Positions 32,649 through 42,046 are shown, counted from the stretch's first letter. The stretch is 64,000 nt of DNA from Streptomyces asoensis (GCF_016860545.1 NZ_BNEB01000005.1:744001-808000); one strand, 5' to 3'. Program-made: numbers and translations. Notes: generated from the letters alone by a model not told the origin.

Positions 32649-33926
32649 TCAGGAGCGGCTCGCCAGGTAGTCCGTCACGCCCGGCGCCCGGTGCGCGGCC
32701 TCGACGTCCACCAGCGCCCCGACCGCCTTCGCGTCCGGCTTGAGGACGTAGGTCTCCAGTGCCGCGGGCCGTGACACGTCGGAGAAGTCCTGCGGCGAGC
32801 CGAGTCCGGTGTCGGCGTTCTTCTGCGCGCGGTGTGCCTCGACCACGTCCTCGCGCGTGAGACCGCCGGCCGCGCACGCCTTCTTCAGGTCGGCTCCGAG
32901 CAGTTGGGCGGCGTTGTACCCGGACAGCACCCCGGAGTCCACCGGGGAGGCCGGGTACTTCTTGCCGTACGCGGCCACCATCTTGCGGACCCCGGGCAGG
33001 TCGGAGCTGACCGCGGGCGCGGCGCTGACCAGGTGCAGCATGGCCGCCAGGGCGGGGGCTGCGGGGGTCTTCATCAGCTGCGGCGCGAATCCGGGCGCGC
33101 TGCTGACGACCGGCACCTTGAGTCCCCGGGAGGCCGCGACGCCGACCAGGGAGGCCGTCTGGGCCGGGCCCGCGCTGATCAGGACGGCCTTCACACCGGC
33201 CTTGGACAGCGCCGACACCTGCGCGGACAGATCCGTGTCCGTCGCCTTGATCTTCTGCGGGACGATCTTCAGCCCGGCCTTGCCGGCCGCCCAGGTCGAC
33301 CCCTGGAGGGCGTTGGCGCCGTAGTCGCCCTCGAAGTACACGTGCCCGACGGAGTCGCCCTTGCGCAGGCCCTGGGTGCGGGTGAGGAAGTCCACGGCCG
33401 CGAGCATGTCGACGTCGTAGGTGGTGCCGATGACCTGGACGGAGTCCTTGCCGAGCAGCGAGGCCGCCCAGGCCTGCGGGAAGGTGAGGAGGTGGTCCTT
33501 CTCGATGTCGTCGAGGAGGGCCGCGACCACCGGGGACCCGATGACCTGCGGCAGCGCGACCACATCCGGGGCGAGGTCGGCGTAGGCGGTGACGGCCTTC
33601 TGCACGTCGTAGCCGTGGTCCTTGACGACGATCTCGACCTTGCGGCCGCAGATGCCGCCGGCGGCGTTGGTCTCGTCGGCCCACATCTGCTGGGCCTGCA
33701 CGATGGACTTGCCGAGGGTGGCGTAGGGGCCGGTCAGGTCGGTGAGGGCGCCGAGTCTGATGGTCTTCGCGGTGACCCCCGGGCCCGTCCGGACGCCGTC
33801 GGCGCCCTGGGAGCCGCTGCCGCCGTCCGCCTTGGAGCTGCATCCGGTGGCCGTGACGAGCAGGGCCGCGAGCGCGGCGGCGAGGACGGTGGCGGGGGTG
33901 CGGTGCCTGTGGTGCGTGCGGTTCAC
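32649..33926 (-). CDS. Substrate-binding lipoprotein of the Liv-type importer
   Basis: A 425-aa lipoprotein: basic N-terminus, hydrophobic segment and lipobox (TATGC, Cys29), then a periplasmic-binding fold of the branched-chain amino acid group (KTIRLGALTDLTGPYATLG near residue 60, IVVKDHGYD, VIGTTYDVDMLAAVDFL, GDYGANALQGSTW). It should capture the substrate outside and deliver it to the permeases. Members of this group bind branched-chain amino acids, amides, urea or aromatic acids, so the substrate is open. GTG 33926 is preceded by GGAG. It is unusual in being the last gene of its operon, overlapping the LivM gene by 4 bp. Confidence 0.92.
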   Translation of the reverse strand: MNRTHHRHRTPATVLAAALAALLVTATGCSSKADGGSGSQGADGVRTGPGVTAKTIRLGALTDLTGPYATLGKSIVQAQQMWADETNAAGGICGRKVEIVVKDHGYDVQKAVTAYADLAPDVVALPQVIGSPVVAALLDDIEKDHLLTFPQAWAASLLGKDSVQVIGTTYDVDMLAAVDFLTRTQGLRKGDSVGHVYFEGDYGANALQGSTWAAGKAGLKIVPQKIKATDTDLSAQVSALSKAGVKAVLISAGPAQTASLVGVAASRGLKVPVVSSAPGFAPQLMKTPAAPALAAMLHLVSAAPAVSSDLPGVRKMVAAYGKKYPASPVDSGVLSGYNAAQLLGADLKKACAAGGLTREDVVEAHRAQKNADTGLGSPQDFSDVSRPAALETYVLKPDAKAVGALVDVEAAHRAPGVTDYLASRS

Positions 33927-35035
33927 GGGGTGGGCTCCTTGGTTCGGACGGCGGAAGCGGTCGGACGGGCGGTGGGCGGCGGGGCCGGGGAGGCGGGGCC
34001 CGGCCGGGCGCGGACGCGGCGGACGAGGCCGCGCAGTCCGTCGGGGGCGTACAGCAGGACCAGGACGATCGCCGCGCCGTAGAGGTAGCGGGCGGCCTCG
34101 GTCGGTCCCACGCCGCCCTCGGTGGTGCCGGGTGCCGTGACCAGCGGCAGCTGGTCGGCGTACCGGGTCATCAGCAGGGGCAGCGCGGTGACGAAGACGG
34201 CGCCCGCCGCGGCTCCGGCGACCGAGCCGAGGCCGCCGATGACGATCATCGCGAGGTAGTCGACCGAGAGGGCCAGGCCGAAGTAGTCGGGGACGACCCG
34301 GCGGAAGGCCAGCGCGAGCAGGACCCCGGCCAGGCCGGCGTACATCGACGACACCACGAAGGCCGCCGAGCGGTGGCGGGCGACGTCGACGCCCATCACC
34401 GCCGCGGCCGTCTCGCTGTCGCGCAGGGCCGCGAGGGCCCGCCCGGGGCGTCCGCGCAGCAGGCCGCGCGCGGTCCACCAGGTGCCGGCCAGCAGGACGA
34501 GGCCGAGGTACCACAGGCGTTCCTCGGCCCCGAAGGGCACGCCGAGCACGACCAGTTGCGGACCGTCGTCGCCGAAGGAGAAGCCGCCGAGGTGCAGCGG
34601 GGGCACGGACCGGCCGTTGAAGCCGCCGGTGACGGAGTCGGCGGTGAGCAGCACATGGTGGCCGAGGAAGACCAGGGCCAGCGTGGCGACACCCAGGTAG
34701 ATGCCGCGCACCCGTCCGGCGACCGGACTGAACAGGCCGCCCGCCGCCCCGGCGAGCAGGACGGCGAGGAGGGCGGCGAGCGGGGTCGGCAGGCCGGGGC
34801 CCGGTTCGCCCGCCAGCCAGGTGTAGCCGTAGGCGCCCACCGCGAGGAAGAAGGCGTGGCCCAGCGAGAGCTGGCCCGCGGTGCCGGTGAGCAGGCCGAG
34901 GCCGACGGCGCCGATCGCCGCGGCCATCGAGAACAGGCCGATGCGCAGCCAGAAGGCGTCCAGGTAGAAGGGCAGCGCGCACAGCAGCAGGGCGGCCGCG
35001 AGGACGAGGGCGCCCTTGGGGATCCGTTCAGACAC
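33923..35035 (-). CDS. LivM-type ABC permease
   Basis: A 370-aa integral membrane protein with about ten helices between residues 10 and 340, and the family signatures LLTGTAGQLSLGHAFFLAVGAYGY, GRALAALRDSETAAAVMGVD and LAMIVIGGLGSVAGAAAGA. With the LivH-type protein it forms the membrane channel of the importer. The last 30 residues are Pro/Ala-rich. It starts with GTG, overlaps the LivH gene by 8 bp and the binding-protein gene by 4 bp. Confidence 0.93.
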   Translation of the reverse strand: MSERIPKGALVLAAALLLCALPFYLDAFWLRIGLFSMAAAIGAVGLGLLTGTAGQLSLGHAFFLAVGAYGYTWLAGEPGPGLPTPLAALLAVLLAGAAGGLFSPVAGRVRGIYLGVATLALVFLGHHVLLTADSVTGGFNGRSVPPLHLGGFSFGDDGPQLVVLGVPFGAEERLWYLGLVLLAGTWWTARGLLRGRPGRALAALRDSETAAAVMGVDVARHRSAAFVVSSMYAGLAGVLLALAFRRVVPDYFGLALSVDYLAMIVIGGLGSVAGAAAGAVFVTALPLLMTRYADQLPLVTAPGTTEGGVGPTEAARYLYGAAIVLVLLYAPDGLRGLVRRVRARPGPASPAPPPTARPTASAVRTKEPTP

Positions 35036-35924
35036 GGGCCGTTCCCTTCGCTCCGAAGAGGCCGGTGGGCCGGACCAGCAGGACGGCCACCATGACCGCG
35101 TACGGGGCCACGTCGCCGAACCCCTCTCCGAGGACGTGCAGTTCGGACTGGTAGCCGGCCGCCAGCGCCTCGGTCAGACCGATCAGCAGGCTGCCCGCCA
35201 GGGCGCCGGGCGGGGAGGCCAGGCCGCCGAGGATGGCCGCCGGGAAGGCCTTGAGGGCGATCTGGCCGGTGGCCCGCTCCAGCCCGGGGGCGGGGAACGC
35301 GGCGAGGAACACGGCGGCCAGGGCGGCCAGCGCACCGGCCAGGCACCAGGCGAGCATCCGCACCCGGCTCAGCCGTACGCCCATCAGGGCTGCGGCCTCG
35401 GTGTCCTCGGCGGCGGCCCGCAGCGCGAGCCCCCAGGACGTACGGCGGAACAGGGCGAAGACGGCGGCGATGGCGAGCGCGGAGACGGCGATCGCGGCGA
35501 GCCTGCTGTCGGCCACGGTCACCGGGCCCAGCCGGGTCACCGAGTCGCCCCAGGGGTCGCCGAGGGTCAGCAGGTCACCGCCGATGCGCCGGGACAGGTC
35601 GGTGAGCAGCACGATATCCACGCCGATGGTGACGATGGTCTGCACGTGGGCGGCCTGGGGATCGGGGTCGCCCCGTTGCAGCAGCAGCCGGTCCAGCGCG
35701 CCCGCGAGAGCGGCGGTCGCCAGGACGGACACCGCGAGGGCGCCCGCGAAACCGAGGTCGTCGTGCAGGACGGCGATGAGGTAGCCGCCGAACAGCAGCA
35801 GCGAGCCGTGGGCGAAGTTGAGCACGCCCGAGGCCTTGAAGATGACGACGAAGCCGAGGGCGACCAGCGCGTAGACGGCGCCGAGGGCGAGGCCGGTGAG
35901 GACGCTGTCCAGGAAGGCGGTCAT
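35028..35924 (-). CDS. LivH-type ABC permease
   Basis: A 298-aa integral membrane protein of the LivH family. It starts LDSVLTGLALGAVYALVALGF, and contains LNFAHGSLLLFGGYLI, the cytoplasmic EAA-like loop GLALRAAAEDTEAAALMGV and ALKAFPAAILGGLASPPGAL. About eight membrane helices are visible. It partners the LivM-type permease and is translated with a 4-bp overlap after the LivG gene. Confidence 0.93.
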   Translation of the reverse strand: MTAFLDSVLTGLALGAVYALVALGFVVIFKASGVLNFAHGSLLLFGGYLIAVLHDDLGFAGALAVSVLATAALAGALDRLLLQRGDPDPQAAHVQTIVTIGVDIVLLTDLSRRIGGDLLTLGDPWGDSVTRLGPVTVADSRLAAIAVSALAIAAVFALFRRTSWGLALRAAAEDTEAAALMGVRLSRVRMLAWCLAGALAALAAVFLAAFPAPGLERATGQIALKAFPAAILGGLASPPGALAGSLLIGLTEALAAGYQSELHVLGEGFGDVAPYAVMVAVLLVRPTGLFGAKGTARV

Positions 35925-36922
35925 GCGGGGTCCTTGTCGCAGGGGGCGTCCGCCCGGGGGTCGGTGTCCGCTCGGGGGGCGTCCGCCGGGGGGCCGGCGT
36001 CCGGTGCCGGGGAGGCGTCCGGTACGCGGGGGGCGTCCGCCGAAGGGGCCCTCTCCGCTTCCGGCGCGGCGGGTCCGTCGGGGAGGGCGTCCTCGCCCGC
36101 GGGGGTGTCCTCGCCCGGGGTGCCGAGGTAGGCGCGCAGCACCTCGGGGTGGCGGCGGACCTCCTCGGGGGTGCCGTGGGCGATACGCCGGCCGAAGTCG
36201 AGCACCGTCACCTCGTCGGCCAGGCGCATCACGAGGCCCATGTCGTGCTCCACCAGCAGCACGGACAGGCCGAGTTGTGCGCGGACGGCGTCGACGACCT
36301 CCGCCATCCGGAGGCGCTCGGCCCCGTTCATGCCGGCCACCGGCTCGTCGAGCAGCAGGACCCGCGGTTCGAGGCAGAGGGCCCGGGCGAGTTCCACGCG
36401 TTTGCGGTCGCCGTACGACAGCAGGGCGACCGGGGAGTCGAAACGGGCGCCCAGTCCGGTGAGTTCGGCGATCTCACGGGCCCGCTCGAGGTGGGCGCGC
36501 TGCTCGCGCACGGCGCCGGGCAGACGCAGCGCGGTCGCGGCGAACCCCGCGCGGGACAGGACGTGCCGGCCCAGCATCAGGTTGTCGGCGACGGTCCCCT
36601 CGGTGGTGACGATGTTCTGGAAGGTGCGGGCCACGCCGAGCGCGGCGATGCGGTGGGGCGCGAGGCCGGTCAGCACGTCGTCGCCGAGGCGGACCTGCCC
36701 CGACGCCGGCCGGTACAGGCCCGACAGGACGTTGAAACAGGTCGACTTCCCGGCGCCGTTGGGACCGATCAGGGCGTGCACGGAACCCGGGGCGACGGTG
36801 AACGACACCGCGTCCAGGGCGGTCAGGCCGGCGAACCGCACGGTCACGTCCCGCACGGACAGTTCGGGGGCGGCCGCCGGGAGACGTCCCGGGGCGCTGC
36901 CCGTGGCGGGGCGGGGGTTCAC
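35921..36922 (-). CDS. LivG-type ABC ATPase with repetitive C-terminal tail
   Basis: A 333-aa ATPase whose first 265 residues are a normal LivG domain: Walker A GPNGAGKST, the family-specific FNVLSGLYRPASG and ARTFQNI, signature region LLSYGDRKRVELARAL, Walker B VLLLDEPVAGMN and VLLVEHDMGLVM. Beyond about residue 265 a tail of about 65 aa consists of Pro/Ala/Asp-rich near-repeats (variants of DAPRxPDA), which is absent from most LivG proteins. It powers the importer together with the LivF-type ATPase. Overlaps of 4 bp link it to the genes on both sides. Confidence 0.93.
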   Translation of the reverse strand: MNPRPATGSAPGRLPAAAPELSVRDVTVRFAGLTALDAVSFTVAPGSVHALIGPNGAGKSTCFNVLSGLYRPASGQVRLGDDVLTGLAPHRIAALGVARTFQNIVTTEGTVADNLMLGRHVLSRAGFAATALRLPGAVREQRAHLERAREIAELTGLGARFDSPVALLSYGDRKRVELARALCLEPRVLLLDEPVAGMNGAERLRMAEVVDAVRAQLGLSVLLVEHDMGLVMRLADEVTVLDFGRRIAHGTPEEVRRHPEVLRAYLGTPGEDTPAGEDALPDGPAAPEAERAPSADAPRVPDASPAPDAGPPADAPRADTDPRADAPCDKDPA

Positions 36923-37701
36923 GCGGCCCCCTGGTCGCCGGCGTCGTCACCGAGGTAGAGGCGCCGCACCGCGTCCGTGCGCGCGAGGTCGTCGGCCGCA
37001 CCGGACAGCCGGACCTCGCCCACTTCCAGGACGTAGGCGTGGTCGGCGAGGGACAGCGCCATGCCCGCGTTCTGCTCGACCAGGAGGACGGCCGTGCCCT
37101 GGGTGTTGATCTCGCGGACCACCTCGGCGATCCGGAACACCATGCGGGGGGCCAGACCGAGCGAGGGCTCGTCGAGCAGCAGCAGCCGGGGGGCGGCCAT
37201 CAGGGCCCGGCCGATGGCCAGCATCTGCTGCTCTCCCCCGGACAGCAGACCGGCCGCCTGCCGGCCGCGTTCGGCGAGCACGGGGAAGAGCGTGTACACG
37301 CGGTCGCGGGCCTCCCGCACCTGTCCGGGGGCGCGCCGCCCGAGGCCGAGGCCTCCCGAGCGCAGGTTCTCCTCAACGGTCAGCCCCGCGAAGACCCGGC
37401 GCCCCTCCGGGACCTGGACGACACCCGCCCGCACCGCGGCGACCGGGTCACGGCCGTCGAGGACCGTGTCCCCGTAGCGGACGAGGCCGGCCGTGACGGT
37501 GCCGCGGTGCAGGCGCAGGGTGCCCGACACCGCCCGCAGCAGGGTGGACTTGCCGGCGCCGTTGGCGCCCAGCAGCGCCACGACCGCGCCGTGCGGGACG
37601 GTCAGGGACACGGAACGCAGGGCCGACAGGGCCCGTCCGTACGTCACGTCGAGCCCTTCGACGTGCAGCGCGGGGCGCTCCTGCGGGGGTACTCCGGGCA
37701 T
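36919..37701 (-). CDS. LivF-type ABC ATPase
   Basis: A 260-aa ATPase and the first gene of the leftward importer operon. Walker A GANGAGKST, VVQVPEGRRVFAGLTVEENL (LivF-specific), signature LLSGGEQQMLAIGRALMA and Walker B LLLLDEPSLGLAP are present. It works as a heterodimer with the LivG-type ATPase. ATG 37701 was chosen because the domain begins about 15 residues later; the in-frame upstream extension lacks protein character. The next 750 bp upstream carry repeats and presumably the operon promoter. Confidence 0.92.
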   Translation of the reverse strand: MPGVPPQERPALHVEGLDVTYGRALSALRSVSLTVPHGAVVALLGANGAGKSTLLRAVSGTLRLHRGTVTAGLVRYGDTVLDGRDPVAAVRAGVVQVPEGRRVFAGLTVEENLRSGGLGLGRRAPGQVREARDRVYTLFPVLAERGRQAAGLLSGGEQQMLAIGRALMAAPRLLLLDEPSLGLAPRMVFRIAEVVREINTQGTAVLLVEQNAGMALSLADHAYVLEVGEVRLSGAADDLARTDAVRRLYLGDDAGDQGAA

Positions 37702-37983
37702 CGCGGCTCCTCGGGTCCGTGCCGGCGGGCACGGCGTCTCGGCGGAAGGAGAGCTCACGACAGCACGGCGTGGGAGCGGCGGTACAGGGACGGACGCGGG
37801 GTCGCTGCGCGCCCCCAACAGGAGACCCGCAGCCTTGTGCGGCTGCCCAGGCACGCCGCCCGCCCGCCCCCACCGGGCCGGGCGGGCGGGGGGCATGGCG
37901 GAGCGCCGGGCGGAAGGGCAAGGGGTTTCGGGGTGAGCGGTGGCCGGCCGGTGCTCGGGGCAGGCAGGCGGGCGTCACGTGCG

Positions 37984-38058
37984 GCGCACGGGCCCGAGGT
38001 ACGTCCGGACGGGTCGGCGTCGCGGGCGCACGGGCCGGGGTACGTCCGGACGGGTCGG
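37984..38058. repeat. Two-copy direct repeat, about 33 bp
   Basis: A unit starting GCGCACGGGCC and ending GGTACGTCCGGACGGGTCGG is present at 37984-38017 and 38026-38058 with only a few differences. The embedded GTCCGGAC is itself palindromic. Confidence 0.7.
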
Positions 38059-38157
38059 AGTCACAGGTCGCAGCGGAACCGGACGGGGTGGGCCGGGGCC
38101 GGGCTCGTCTCAGGTGGGGCGGGACTCCGCGGCGGGGTGCGGGCCGCAGGCGGCGGG

Positions 38158-38301
38158 AACCGGCGTGTTCGGCTCACCCTGTCCCGGCGCGGTGAGCCGG
38201 CGTGTTCGGGCACCCTGTTCCGGCGCGGTGAGCCGGACGTGTTCGGGGCACTCTGTCCCGGCGCGGTGAGCCGGACGTGTTCGGGGCACCCTGTCCCGGC
38301 G
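38158..38301. repeat. Tandem 36-38 bp repeat, three to four copies
   Basis: Units beginning CGGCGCGGTGAGCCGG and ending TTCGGGGCACCCTGTCC repeat head to tail: a partial copy near 38158-38184, a 36-bp copy to 38220, then two 38-bp copies to about 38296. Copies differ at a few positions. The unit has self-complementary parts (GGTGAGCC / GGCTCACC in the first copy), so transcripts could fold. Confidence 0.75.
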
Positions 38302-38449
38302 TCGCTCGGGCGGCGGGCCGCGGAACGCGTCCGCGGTGAGGGCCGGAGCCGCACGCGGTGGCGGTTCGACGGCCGCCCTGTCCGTCCGGGTGCCGCCTGC
38401 CCGGCGACGGCACCCGCGACGGGCGGCCCGCCCCGCGCCACGCGAGGCG

Positions 38450-39772
38450 TCACTTGGCGCGTCGGGCCCCGCTCCGGCGTCCGTCCGGCCACAGCCGCGG
38501 CTTCCTCCTCGCCGCGATGTCCTCGATCCAGCCGGTCGCGAGGATCATCACCGCGATGAGGGGCCAGACCAGCAGGAACATCCAGATCATGTACGTGGAG
38601 TCGAGGAAGCCCGTCGCGCCCTCGCTCTCCATGAAGGGAAGCCCGTACGCCAGGTCGATGAGCGGGACGGTGGCCATGATCAGGAGGTTGTGCCACAGGT
38701 AGATCGTGACGGCACGGTTGTTGGACAGGGTGATCAGCCGGTCCCAGCGGGCCAGCCCGCGCGGGAGTTCCTGCCAGGAGGGCGAGTACTGGAGCAGGAT
38801 CACCACGAACCCGAAGGACCAGGCCGCCTGGGCCAGCGGGATGTCGTTGAGGTCCCAGCCGTCGGGTCCCAGGTGCCCGGAGGCCCACCACAGGCCGAAG
38901 GCCATCACCAGGGCGGAGCAGGAGACCGCGGCGTAGCGTGGGACGCGCGCGAGCACCCCCTCCTGATGGGCGAAGCCCAGCACCCAGCAGCTGCCGTATA
39001 CGGCGAAGTCGCTGACCGCGTTGCCGGTCTCGCCGGGTATGGAGACCACTCCCGTGCCCACCACGGCCGTCAGCGCCAGCGGTGCGAACAGGGTGACCCA
39101 GGGGGCCCGGCGGAACGCCCACAGCAGCAGCGGCGAGGCCAGCACGAACCACAGGTAGGCCCGCAGGTACCACAGCACACCGGCGGCCTGGACGGCCCAG
39201 GTGTTCTCCAGCAGGCCCGACTTGGAACCGAGGTCCCACGGGAACGGGGGCGCGCCGAGCGGGACGACGTAGTTGAGGAGTTCGACGACGCCGAGGGCGC
39301 CGCCGTGGTCGGGGTCGTGCAGCGGATTCCAGCCGCCCGCGAACATCAGGGTCAGGACGGCCGCGCCGAACAGCCACAGCGGCGGCAGCAGCCGTCGGAC
39401 GCGGTCGCGGATCACTTCCCGGGCGGGGCGCTTCAGCGAGCGGGCCATCAGCGAGCCCGCGAGCGCGAACATGACGCCCATGGACGGGAACAGCACGGTG
39501 AGCCAGGCCCAGCCGAACAGGTGGTAGACGACCACCCGGACCAGTGCGACGGTGCGCAGCAGATCGAGGTAGCGGTCGCGCCCCGGCTTCCGGGGGGCCG
39601 TCGGGCCGGGGGCCGTCGCGCCGGGGGCCGTCGGGGCCAGGACCGTCGTGCCCGGGGCCACAGCCGTGGCCGAGGTGTCCGGGACGGCCTGCGCGGTCCG
39701 TTGCCGGGGGACGCCGAACGCCGGCGTCCGCTCGGCACCCGCGTCGGTGCCTGTGGGGTGACCCTGCGTCAT
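38450..39772 (-). CDS. Membrane acyltransferase (acyltransferase-3 family)
   Basis: A 440-aa protein. An N-terminal Thr/Pro/Ala-rich stretch of about 55 residues is followed by a RDRYLDLLRTVALVRVVVYHLFGW block, the family start with its conserved His, and then about ten membrane helices up to residue 425. Family members transfer acyl groups (acetyl, succinyl) to polysaccharides or peptidoglycan at the membrane. The start overlaps the stop of the deacetylase/glycosyltransferase gene by 4 bp, so it probably decorates the same polymer. It is the last gene of the locus. Confidence 0.88.
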   Translation of the reverse strand: MTQGHPTGTDAGAERTPAFGVPRQRTAQAVPDTSATAVAPGTTVLAPTAPGATAPGPTAPRKPGRDRYLDLLRTVALVRVVVYHLFGWAWLTVLFPSMGVMFALAGSLMARSLKRPAREVIRDRVRRLLPPLWLFGAAVLTLMFAGGWNPLHDPDHGGALGVVELLNYVVPLGAPPFPWDLGSKSGLLENTWAVQAAGVLWYLRAYLWFVLASPLLLWAFRRAPWVTLFAPLALTAVVGTGVVSIPGETGNAVSDFAVYGSCWVLGFAHQEGVLARVPRYAAVSCSALVMAFGLWWASGHLGPDGWDLNDIPLAQAAWSFGFVVILLQYSPSWQELPRGLARWDRLITLSNNRAVTIYLWHNLLIMATVPLIDLAYGLPFMESEGATGFLDSTYMIWMFLLVWPLIAVMILATGWIEDIAARRKPRLWPDGRRSGARRAK

Positions 39773-41994
39773 GCGACAGGCCTCCGGTCGTAGGTGCTGT
39801 CCGTGGTGGTGGCGCTGCCCGCGCCGACGATGTGCCGCTCGGGCGCGGGGCCGACCGGCGCCTCGACGACGCCGGTGCGGCGCAGCTTCTGCCAGCGCAG
39901 GCGGCCGCCGGTGAGGGCGGTGATCCACGACTGGAGCAGCACGACGTACATCAGCTGGCGGTAGAGGATCTGCTGGAGCGGCAGGGAGATCAGGTGGGTC
40001 ATGCGTTCCCGGTCGAGCCGGAAGGCGTAGGCCGCGCAGACCGCCTGGACGGCCAGGACGCCCAGCCAGGCGACGATCGTCTTCTGGGTGGGGCCGAAGA
40101 CCACCCCGTAGAGGAGGAAGACGTCGATGAGAGGGGCGAGGAGCGGGGCCAGGACCATGAAGAGCGAGACGAACGGCAGTCCCACCCGGCCGAACCGGCC
40201 GGACGGGCCGCGCTCCACCAGCGCCCTGCGGTGCTTCCAGATCGCCTGCATGGTGCCGTACGACCAGCGGTAACGCTGCGACCAGAGCTGCTGGACGGTC
40301 TCCGGCGCCTCGGTCCAGGCGCGGGCCTTCTCGGCGTACACCACCTTCCAGCCGTCGCGGTGCAGGGCCATGGTGATGTCGGTGTCCTCGGCGAGGGTGT
40401 CGTCGCTCATGCCGCCGACCCGTTCCAGCGCGGTGCGGCGGAAGGCACCGACCGCGCCGGGGATGGTCGGCATGCAGCCCAGGACGTCGTACATGCGGCG
40501 GTCGAGGTTGAAGCCCATCACGTACTCGATGTGCTGCCAGGCGCCGATCAGCGAATCGCGGTTGCCGACCTTGGCGTTGCCGGCCACGGCGCCGACCCGG
40601 GGGTCGCCGAAGGGCTGGACGAGCTCGCGGACGGTGGACGGCTCGAAGACCGTGTCGCCGTCCATCATCACGATGAGGTCGTGCCGGGCGTGCGCGATGC
40701 CCCGGTTGAGGGCGGCGGGCTTGCCCGCGTTGGCCTGGCGGACGACCCGGACGCCCGGCAGGCCCATGGCCTCCACGATCGACGCGGTGCCGTCCGAGGA
40801 CCCGTCGTCGACGACGAGGACCTCGACGGGATGCTCACCGGCCATCAGTGAGCGGACGGTGTTCTCGATGCACTTGGCCTCGTTGTACGCCGGGACCAGC
40901 ACCGTCACCGGCTCGGTGACCGGCGCTCCCCAGCGGAAGCCGGGCCTGCGCACCCTGCGGGCGTGCAGGGCGGAGAGCAGCAGCATGAGCCCGAACCGGC
41001 CGATGACCAGGACGCCGATCACGGAGAGGCCGACCACCAGGACACCGGTGACGTTCTCGGCGGCACCGACGAGGAAGATCCACGCCTTGCCCTTCCACAG
41101 GTCGAGGCCGGTGACCGGGGTGTGCGCGCTGGGCGCTCCGAGGGCTTCGGTGAGGTTGTCGAACTCGTAGCCGCGCGCGCCCAGCTCCGGCAGGAACCGG
41201 TCCAGCGCCTGCACCGTCTGGTGGCGGTCGCCGCCGGAGTCGTGCATCAGCACGATCGCGCCCTTGCCGCCCTCGGGGGTGGCGCGCCTGATGATCTCGT
41301 CGACGCCGGGCTTCTTCCAGTCCTCGCTGTCGGTGTTGTTGACGACGGTGAGGTAGCCGAGCGATCCGATGTACCGGGTGACGGGCCAGGACTTGTCGTC
41401 CATCGCGTCGGCGAAGGACGAGTAGGGCGGGCGGAACAGCGAGGTGCGGATGCCCGCGGCGCCCTCCAGCGCGAGCTGGTTCTGCGACAGCTCCCAGGAG
41501 ATACGTTTCTGCGACTGGAACGAGAGGTCGGGGTGGTTGAACGTGTGCAGCCCGACCTCGTGCCCCTCGTCGACCATCCGCTCGACCAGGTCCGGATAGC
41601 GGGAGGCCATCGTCCCGGTGACGAAGAAGACGGCGTGCGCGTGGTGCTTCTTCAGGACGTCGAGGACCTTGGGGGTCCACGTCGGGTCGGGGCCGTCGTC
41701 GAAGGTCAGCACCAGACGGTGGTCGGGCACCTCCCGGCTGGCGTTGCGGCCGCCCCGGGTGTCGATGACGGGGCCGCCGTCCAGGATCTCGTCGGGCACC
41801 TTGCCGGTGCCCGCCTCGGGCTGGATGCGGTGGTCGGCGAGGATCTCGCTGTGCACGTAACCGCGCACCATCAGCATCGCCATCAGGGCGACCAGCACCA
41901 GGACGGGCAGCATCAGGCGCATCGGCAGGCGGCGCCGGGCGGCGCTGTCACGGGTCGCGGCGGCGACCCTGCGACGGCGGGCGGAGAAGGCCAT
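39769..41994 (-). CDS. matB: Polysaccharide deacetylase-glycosyltransferase 2 fusion (MatB-like)
   Basis: A 741-aa bifunctional membrane protein. After one N-terminal helix (about 25-45) comes a NodB-type deacetylase (about 95-320): VLTFDDGPDPTWTPKV with catalytic Asp pair, and GLHTFNHPDLSF with the metal His. A membrane segment (about 345-375) leads to a GT2 synthase domain (about 395-650): VLVVDDGSSDGTA, MMDGDTVFE, LAEDTDITMALHRDG and QRYRWSYG (QxxRW), with further helices after it. The arrangement matches MatB of Streptomyces, part of the MatAB system reported to make poly-beta-1,6-N-acetylglucosamine needed for pellet formation and adhesion. The symbol rests on architecture, not on a search. 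Confidence 0.88.
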   Translation of the reverse strand: MAFSARRRRVAAATRDSAARRRLPMRLMLPVLVLVALMAMLMVRGYVHSEILADHRIQPEAGTGKVPDEILDGGPVIDTRGGRNASREVPDHRLVLTFDDGPDPTWTPKVLDVLKKHHAHAVFFVTGTMASRYPDLVERMVDEGHEVGLHTFNHPDLSFQSQKRISWELSQNQLALEGAAGIRTSLFRPPYSSFADAMDDKSWPVTRYIGSLGYLTVVNNTDSEDWKKPGVDEIIRRATPEGGKGAIVLMHDSGGDRHQTVQALDRFLPELGARGYEFDNLTEALGAPSAHTPVTGLDLWKGKAWIFLVGAAENVTGVLVVGLSVIGVLVIGRFGLMLLLSALHARRVRRPGFRWGAPVTEPVTVLVPAYNEAKCIENTVRSLMAGEHPVEVLVVDDGSSDGTASIVEAMGLPGVRVVRQANAGKPAALNRGIAHARHDLIVMMDGDTVFEPSTVRELVQPFGDPRVGAVAGNAKVGNRDSLIGAWQHIEYVMGFNLDRRMYDVLGCMPTIPGAVGAFRRTALERVGGMSDDTLAEDTDITMALHRDGWKVVYAEKARAWTEAPETVQQLWSQRYRWSYGTMQAIWKHRRALVERGPSGRFGRVGLPFVSLFMVLAPLLAPLIDVFLLYGVVFGPTQKTIVAWLGVLAVQAVCAAYAFRLDRERMTHLISLPLQQILYRQLMYVVLLQSWITALTGGRLRWQKLRRTGVVEAPVGPAPERHIVGAGSATTTDSTYDRRPVA

Positions 41995-42046
41995 CGGAAG
42001 GTGTGCTCCAGGAAGGGACGAAGGCGTGGGCGGTGCGGAGGGGGTG

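Larger units (their letters stand above)
37702..38449. other. Long intergenic region with repeats
   Basis: This 748-bp stretch separates the importer operon from the polysaccharide locus, both transcribed leftward. It holds two sets of direct repeats (37984-38058 and 38158-38301). I see no convincing gene; the long open frames are repeat-derived and rich in Arg, Gly and Pro. Confidence 0.6.

Noticed and set aside
38158..38301. CRISPR array
   Set aside because: The units are directly abutting 36-38 bp repeats with no unique spacers and no cas genes nearby.
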